Source: Chinchilla lanigera | Taxonomy: Eukaryota > Chordata > Mammalia > Rodentia > Chinchillidae | Length of the DNA stretch: 64,000 nt | Direction of reading: 5' to 3' | Assembly: GCF_000276665.1 (NCBI RefSeq) | Contig: NW_004955502.1 | Location: 1,434,879-1,498,878, forward strand | In this document: positions 58,524 through 64,000 of the stretch, piece after piece | How the letters are laid out: every line of letters starts with the position of its first letter | How positions within the stretch are numbered: position 1 is the stretch's first letter | Made by a program: the position numbers and the translations under genes | Notes under the pieces: generated by a model | The model's input: only the letters and a program-made list of their open reading frames with translations | What the model was told of the DNA's origin: nothing | Database searches by the model: none

Positions 58524-58829
58524 GGTCCTTAAGGACACTGGCTCCACAGCTCCTACCATGGGTGAAAGTGAATGAGGCAGTGGCAGAGCTTGGAGTGGAG
58601 AAGCTGGGAGCCGCACAGACCCAGTCACCAGGGCCTGTGTGACTTCTTTATGTAGACTGCTGAGTGCCAGAGAATAACAAGTGGCCCAGTGCCCAAGATT
58701 TGTGTTTTTGTGGTCCTTGTATATACAGTGAATTTAGTTTGAATTGTTCTGCGTGTCCTATGTCCTGAAAAAATTTTAGAGAAAAGGAACATATTAGGTT
58801 CATTGAATGAATTTAGGTAAAAAATTGAA
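58524..58829. other. No recognised feature
   Basis: Short spacer between an LTR and a SINE; nothing else can be supported. Confidence 0.4.
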
Positions 58830-58830
58830 A

Positions 58831-58905
58831 CAGGGCTTGCCATATAGCTCAGCGGCACAGTGCCTACCTGGCAAAACAAGGTCCTGAGTTTGATTTCTGG
58901 TTCTA
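58831..58905 (+). mobile_element. ID-type SINE
   Basis: CAGGGCTTGCCATATAGCTC, AGCGGCACAGTGCC, CAAGGTCCTGAGTTTGATTT and CTGGTTCTAAAC form a sense ID body. The tail has turned into the long GAAA-rich tract that follows. Confidence 0.82.
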
Positions 58906-59054
58906 AACAAAAGAAAAAGAAAGAAAGAAAGAGAGAGCAAGAAAAGAAAGAAAGAAAGGGAAGAGGGGAGGGAAGGAAGAGAGAGAGAGAGAGAAAGAGA
59001 AAAAAAGAGAGAAGAAAGAAAAGAAAGAAAGCAAAAGAAAGAAAAAGAAAGAGT
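58906..59054. repeat. (GAAA)n/(GA)n polypurine tract
   Basis: About 150 bases that are nearly all purine: GAAAGAAAGAAA units, GGGAAGAGGGGAGGGAAGG and a GAGAGAGAGAGA block. It continues the ID SINE tail. Frames of low complexity (K/R/E on plus, S/L/F on minus) arise from it and are not genes. Confidence 0.95.
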
Positions 59055-59055
59055 T

Positions 59056-59498
59056 GTGAATCCTGGGAAGGTAATTAAAGGTTGATCTCTACAAAGGTGA
59101 AAGTTGGCGGGGACGTCTTGCAAGAATGGATCATATAAACTGGGAGTGTGCTCACCTCCTGCCACCTCCACAGAGGGATTTATTTCCAAGAACAGAATGA
59201 ATATCATCGGGAGGTGCAGTAGATTCAGGGATTTAGAACAGTATTCAGGAGAGCAAAGAACCAGCATGGCCCTACTGAGAGAGGGAGGTTTGTACTCTAT
59301 ACATGTCTTTCTTCTCCTCCTGTTACATAAATCCACTCCTGTAAGTGACTAAAATTATTCTTGAAAAAGTAACCAGTATACTTCATTTTGCAGTCAGTGG
59401 TTCACATTTAGTTTTCATTGAATTAAACTTCTCAGTAGGTTAAGCCAGCTTATTTTTTTCTCACTCTTAAGGTCTTTCCTGCTCTTGAATTTCTTGAT
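59056..59498. other. No recognised feature
   Basis: Nothing can be named. The plus-strand frame 59104-59352 and the minus-strand frame 58800-59336 have no domain; the latter is largely encoded by the polypurine tract. Confidence 0.4.
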
Positions 59499-59499
59499 G

Positions 59500-60095
59500 T
59501 ACTTTTTACTAGTTTAAACCTCCTTCACTGGTATCCCCTTATTACTTCATCTGCTTCTGCTTAATCCTTGGTCTTTTCCTCATTTCTCCATGTGAGACTA
59601 TCAATGGCTCAATCCTTGGAAGCTTCTTTTCTTATCTCAGCTTATTCCTATGAACTTTAGCATGTAATGACTTCAGAATTTTTATACCCAACTCCAGCCT
59701 TTTCCATGGGCTTGAGAATTATACATCCTAATTCTCATCCTGGATCTTCACTTAGATACCACCTAAAATATAGTAGAAGCAAAACTCACATTCCTCCCTG
59801 CTAAGCCTGCCGTTCTGTCATTTTCATGCCTATAAATGTTAGTCTTATGCATCTGTTTGCTCAGGCAAAGAATCTGAGAGTCATTTTTTATTCCTCCCTT
59901 TTCCTAAGACTTGTATTCCAATGTACTGGAAACATCCACCTTCCAAACAACCAACCCAATTTCAGTGCTCCTTGTGTAACTCAGCACCCTCATCCTTTCC
60001 TGGTTTAGTACAGCTGTCTTACAACTGGCCTTCCTGCCTCCCCTCTTGCCTTCCTAGATAAAAGTGTTAGCATAAGATCTTAAAAACATGAATCA
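59500..60095 (+). mobile_element. L2 LINE fragment
   Basis: Sense L2 body: ATCTCAGCTTATTCCTATGA, CTGTCATTTTCATGCCTATA, CAAAGAATCTGAGAGTCATT, TTTTTATTCCTCCC, CAACTGGCCTTCCTGCCTCC and TTAAAAACATGAATCAGATC. The order matches the 3' coding part of L2 very well for such an old element. Confidence 0.83.
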
Positions 60096-60149
60096 GATCA
60101 AAACTGGAAAAAAATTTCAAAGTGTTGTACATCACAATTTACTAACTAC

Positions 60150-60440
60150 TTGTTGCTGTATAATAAACTCAATTTGTAACAGCTTCAAATGGCAAATATT
60201 TATATTTGTCACAGTTTCTGTAGGCTTGGAATTTAGGAGAAGCTTGGATCCTGGTTTTGTGTCAGGATCTTTGAGGCAGTTGCAATCACTGGAAAGTTTT
60301 AATTGGTAGCACCCTGTCCTATGTTAGCAGAAGGCCTAGGTTCCTCCCTCCATGGGGCTCTTCCAAGGCTAGTCCAGTGTGCCCGGAACTTGGTACCTCA
60401 CTTCCTCTAGCCTTGTGATCAAAGCAGGAGCAAGGAGGAA
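60150..60440. mobile_element. Possible old LTR-type repeat
   Basis: TTGCTGTATAATAAACTCAA, CTTCAAATGGCAAATATTTA and GTCACAGTTTCTGTAGGC recall a widespread mammalian LTR-type repeat (ctgcataacaaaccacc ... atttattgctcacgattctg). The family is uncertain. Confidence 0.4.
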
Positions 60441-60692
60441 ACCACCACCCACTGGGGTGTATTTTTGCCCCAGTACAGAAGCCACACACCGTCCTCCCAT
60501 CTGCCAGTGTTTATTCCTCCAAAGCAGAGTAGTGCACCCGTCCAGACCAGGTCTTCTGTGCTTCTCTTACCACTCTCCTTCTGTATTCCAGCACTCGCAC
60601 CGCACTGACTTTCTGCCAGTGTCACAGGTATGCTCTGTTTTTTCCAGATTCAGATTATCTTCCCTTGGCGTAAAAAACTGTCCCCATAGTTT

Positions 60693-60787
60693 TTTTTTTT
60701 TTTTTTCCTCCGGTACCAGGAACCGAACTCACGACCTTGCACTTGCCAGGCAAGCGCTTTTGCCGCTGAGCTAAATCCCCAGCCCCT
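60693..60787 (-). mobile_element. Young ID SINE, perfect target duplication
   Basis: T-run, then CTCCGGTACCAGGAACCGAA, CACGACCTTGCACTTGCCAG and GCTGAGCTAAATCCCCAGCC. TGTCCCCATAGTTT is exact on both sides (60679-60692 and 60788-60801). The long plus-strand frame 60379-60774 runs through it and is not a gene. Confidence 0.94.
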
Positions 60788-60984
60788 TGTCCCCATAGTT
60801 TAATGCAGTCATCCCTGAATTGAATGCAAGTCTCTTGTCAAGTATGGCTCTTCAGAGATGCCTGTCTTACGCATCCTTATCCAAGCATCGTGAGCTTCCC
60901 AGTTTTCTTTGCCATCACCCTGCTTTTCTTTCCTCCAAAACACTTTTGTACACTTTTGTAACCCAAAGTAGCCCAACTTACAGA

Positions 60985-61342
60985 AGCAGTGAATAGAATT
61001 GTGTTGCCAGGTGTTGGGAAGAGGGAGAGATGAGGTGTTGCTGCTCACTGTATATAAAAATTTGTTACCAAAGATGTGCTAGTTCCAGAGATCTTCTGCA
61101 CAGCACAGTACCTGTAGTTAACTATGTTGTACACTTTATAGTGTGTGTGGAGCACAGATCTTGTTGTGTTAGCACAAACATAAACACTCTCAAGAAACAA
61201 AATAAAACATGCAAAGAAACACAAGGAGGTGGTGCATATGTATTGCATCTTGATTATAGTGATGATACCCCCAGGGTTAAAAATCAGAACAGAACACTAA
61301 TTACCTGTCCTATTTGTATGTCATTTATACTTCAGAAGGACA
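60985..61342 (+). mobile_element. L1M LINE 3' untranslated end
   Basis: Sense L1M 3' UTR: GTGTTGCCAGGTGTTGGGAA, AGTTCCAGAGATCTTCTGCA, CACAGTACCTGTAGTTAACT, TTGATTATAGTGATGATACC and GTATGTCATTTATACTTCAG. This order is specific to old L1M elements. The 126-residue frame at 61030-61410 is incidental. Confidence 0.85.
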
Positions 61343-61344
61343 GG

Positions 61345-62383
61345 GGTTTGTCTGTCTGCTTCAGCATGGTGTTTTTGCTTCCTGGAAAGGTGCCTGGTGC
61401 CATTGAATGAAAGAGCGAGTGACTGTGAAGATGAGTGGCTGGTGAGAACTGAGCATTGATTTCTTGCTTGCTCTACAGTGTGGAGGAGTTCCTCTCCAGG
61501 GCCCCCTTTTGTATCATGCCAGTGCTCATGTGTGTATCCTACCAGACTCCCGTAAGAATTGAACAACAGGATATATGTAGATCACTCAGGCAGTTCCGTG
61601 CACCACAGTCAGGGTTGAGGAAGCTCAGGATTTGTGATCACAGAACTATCTTGATCTTCTCTAGTCCCTGGCATTGCCTGTGTCCAAATGATGCATGTGG
61701 AAATACAAGCTGCAAAGCACAATACCAGCGTAAGATCCTCCTGCTGCTTTTCTATGTGCTATGATTATAATTCTGTGTCAAGTAGAAATATGTATCCCAT
61801 TTTGCTTTGAAGGACTTCATGTGTGTTTAACTTGGCAAGAACTAAAACCAAAGCATTAAATGTATTCAGAAAAAGTGACCTAAAAAGGAAGACGGCTTGT
61901 AGATGTATGTGGGATGAGATTAAATAAAATATTCACTTATATTTTTTAAAATTTAAATTTTTAACTTACAAATAATTTGTGTGTAGCACCAATCAGAAAT
62001 ATTGAAAAGACAAACAAGCTCCTGCCTTTTGTGAAGTATAACTGTTAGGATATTATCCAAAAAATTTCAACATTTTAATAATGGTTTTAACAGATTTATT
62101 CTACATCCTATTCTTACTGTCACTGTGGCATCATTTTTTTCACATTTTTCATTTTCCCATTTCTTATTTAAAAAATAGTATCCTTAACATATGCATAATA
62201 TTAGGTGGTAAATAACACTCTAAAATAAAAGGAAAACATTGCTTGCAAGGGGTCATTAGTTATTAACAATCTCCCCAAAGATAACTTGAATACATGTGAA
62301 ATACAGGAACCATGGCTGTACAATCTTTGGTTTTAGTGATGTAAAAGTTGTGAATGAAATTTTATGTCTATCCTTCAAAAACA
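61345..62383. other. No recognised feature
   Basis: AT-rich; a 102-residue plus-strand frame (61456-61764) has no domain I recognise and no supported splice sites. Confidence 0.4.
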
Positions 62384-62384
62384 A

Positions 62385-62562
62385 ATAAAATGATAATAGC
62401 TAATATTTACCATGTTCATATAACGTAGCACGTACTGTTCTAAGTACCCCTTATAACAATTTTATGAGGATAGTACCCTCATTTTACAAGTAAGCAATGT
62501 GACACAGAAAACATGAGTAAATTGATTCAATGAACTAGGCTGTGTGCAGGAGTTAGAGCATG
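62385..62562 (-). mobile_element. MIR SINE (antisense)
   Basis: Clear reverse MIR: GATAATAGCTAATATTTACC, CACGTACTGTTCTAAGTACC, TTTATGAGGATAGTACCCTC, ATTTTACAAGTAAGCAATGT and GACACAGAAAACATGAGTAA. The best-preserved MIR in the window. Confidence 0.85.
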
Positions 62563-62564
62563 GT

Positions 62565-63280
62565 GAACCACACAGAAAATGCTCAAGAAGGAAGAGTGGT
62601 CATCGTTCAATTGCCGAATATCACAGGACTAACAAGTAGCAGATACGGTGTTAGAGCTGGATGTCTGTGTTCTTGAGTATACTAACATGGCCTTTGTAAG
62701 ATTGACTCTCACTTTAGGATAGATGCAAAATAATAGCAGAAGCCTAGAAAGCTTCAGTGAGGCGTCCAAGGCCAGAAAGTTAAAATATGGCTTCATGACT
62801 GAAATGAAAAATAGTCCAAACATGTAATCTAAGAATAAAGTGACAGGAACTCATAAGGAGTGAAATTTCTGTGAGGTGCATTGTACAGCTCTGTGGGGAG
62901 GTGGAATTGTGAGCTGACCCTCAAAGAAGTTGAAATTTGGACAGGCAGGGAGGAAATGTGATCAGGAAAGGTGTCAGATAATTTCAGTATTAGTAGGTCC
63001 AGGCCACTAAAGTGAATTAGTGGTAATTAAAATAATTTCCTATGTGTAGCTAATCTTGATGAAAACATGCTTGGGTAATTTTTGTATTGTTTCTGTTTCA
63101 ATCATCAAATAAAAATTACTTGTGTAATTTTCTCACTATTTACAGATTCATTAGTACTGATTTATTATTAATGTATCTGACTTTTTTCATCCCACCATGA
63201 AGAAGGAAAACATTGTTTGATGTTTGGGAACAGCTTTACATCCCTTCCCTACATTTAGAATTAGTCCGCTACCCACTAGC
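62565..63280. other. Mostly unrecognised; weak L2 match
   Basis: GAGCTGACCCTCAAAGAAGT and GACAGGCAGGGAGGAAATGT (62910-62960) recall an antisense L2 segment. The remainder is AT-rich without a call. Confidence 0.4.
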
Positions 63281-63281
63281 C

Positions 63282-63390
63282 CAGTGGTGGTAAACCTATG
63301 GCATACATGCTGCAGGGACCTGTTTGGATCATTGAAATTTCCCAAATTCGCCTTCAACACACTGGACCTTGAGTCTGAGAGATCCAGTAT
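63282..63390. mobile_element. Possible hAT-type terminal fragment
   Basis: CAGTGGTGGTAAACCTATGG at 63282 looks like a hAT transposon terminal repeat (CAGTGGT start). The following sequence cannot be matched to a named family by eye. Confidence 0.35.
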
Positions 63391-63696
63391 TCATGACAAC
63401 AAGTCTTGCAGGCTGGTGTTGTTCACACATGTGTTTATTGTCTTGTCATTGAGGCTTGTTTTGCCAGAAAGTATCCATTTCATTTTTACATGATGAAAAG
63501 CATTTTAGGCCTTAGTATTCTTAAAGTCCTTCCTTTCAGTTGCCAGGCTAGAGGCAGAAGCTACAGAGATGAATGAAATGAAGTTCTACTCAAAGATGAA
63601 AAAATGGAGGGAGACAGATTGTGAGGCACTTTAATACCGATGCTACGTGATAATTATTGCCAGAGAGTTCTGCACAAAATGCTAGTCTTCATAAGG
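63391..63696. other. No recognised feature
   Basis: Spacer between a possible hAT relic and a B1 SINE; nothing else can be supported. Confidence 0.4.
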
Positions 63697-63872
63697 TCAA
63701 CATTTTTTTTTTTTTTTTTTTTTGGCTTTCTGAGACAAGGTCTCACTATGTAGTTCAGGCTGGCCTTGAGCTCACTTTTGTAGCGAAGGTTGGTCTCGAA
63801 CTCGAAACGATCCTCCTGCCTCAGCCTCCCAAGTGCTGGGATTATAGGCATGCGCCACAATGCCTGGCAAGG
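63697..63872 (-). mobile_element. B1 SINE with internal duplication (antisense)
   Basis: A T-run at 63703-63723, then GAGACAAGGTCTCACTATGT, TTCAGGCTGGCCTTGAGCTC, a second unit with TTGGTCTCGAACTCG, TCCTCCTGCCTCAGCCTCCC and ATGCGCCACAATGCCTGGC. AAGGTCAACAT and AAGGTCAATAT flank it as a near-exact target duplication. Confidence 0.93.
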
Positions 63873-64000
63873 TCAATATTTGATAGCTTAACTTTTAAAA
63901 ATTAGGAAAATTGAAGCTAATGAACTTTCTTGAGATCAAATAGGTAAAAAGTGACAGAGGTGTTTTTAGCACCTATATTTAACTACAAATCAAAAACATA

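Noticed and set aside
58800..59336. 178-residue open frame on the minus strand
   Set aside because: The centre is S/L/F-rich low complexity encoded by the GAAA tract, joined to a reversed ID SINE.
60379..60774. 131-residue plus-strand open frame
   Set aside because: The end is an ID SINE read through (NRTHDLALARQ), and no splice or domain evidence supports the rest.
1..64000. CRISPR array, operon, riboswitch or other prokaryotic system
   Set aside because: Repeat content, base composition and absence of dense coding all show mammalian nuclear DNA; no spaced identical repeats of CRISPR type were seen.

Overview
This window is ordinary AT-rich mammalian nuclear DNA with one 357-base run of N (24293-24649). 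It has no convincing intact protein-coding gene, RNA gene or CRISPR array. The longest open frames are mostly explained by SINEs, LINEs, LTRs, simple repeats or the gap, so the window reads as intergenic or intronic.

The host is a rodent. The youngest repeats are tRNA-derived ID-type SINEs (A box, B box, A tail, perfect target-site duplications), 7SL-derived B1 elements with a 29-base internal duplication, and composite B1-ID SINEs, alongside MaLR LTRs. The ID elements carry a CCGGTACCGG palindrome just before the tail, which I do not recognise as the mouse or rat form. A non-murid rodent, possibly of the beaver/kangaroo-rat group, is my inference and not something the sequence proves.

Layout. 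1-8.4 kb: mostly unrecognised sequence with an old ID SINE and a composite SINE. 8.4-10.9 kb: MIR, then a sense MaLR LTR with internal region running into an inverted MaLR fragment, then MIR. 11-24 kb: old L2 and L1M pieces, SINEs, a solo MaLR LTR (20.8-21.2 kb) and a MER5A-type hAT relic (21.8 kb). 24.2-25.2 kb: a diverged tandem duplication whose first copy holds the N gap. 25.6-28.1 kb: the most interesting block, an antisense L1 next to a decayed piggyBac transposase of almost full length on the minus strand, both interrupted by B1 SINEs. 28-45 kb: AT-rich sequence with old L1M pieces, MIR, L2 and several young ID insertions. 45.8-46.2 kb: an antisense MLT1-type LTR. 51.7-52.1 kb: an unexplained GC/CpG-rich patch. 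53.2-56.1 kb: dense L1 and B1 remnants. 58.1-61.4 kb: antisense MaLR LTR, ID SINE with a long GAAA tail, a good L2 fragment and an L1M 3' end. 62.4-63.9 kb: MIR and B1.

The features form no pathway; the content is a layered record of mobile-element insertion. The items most worth checking are the piggyBac fossil, the tandem duplication at the gap, an exon-like segment at 32686-32894, and the GC-rich patch.
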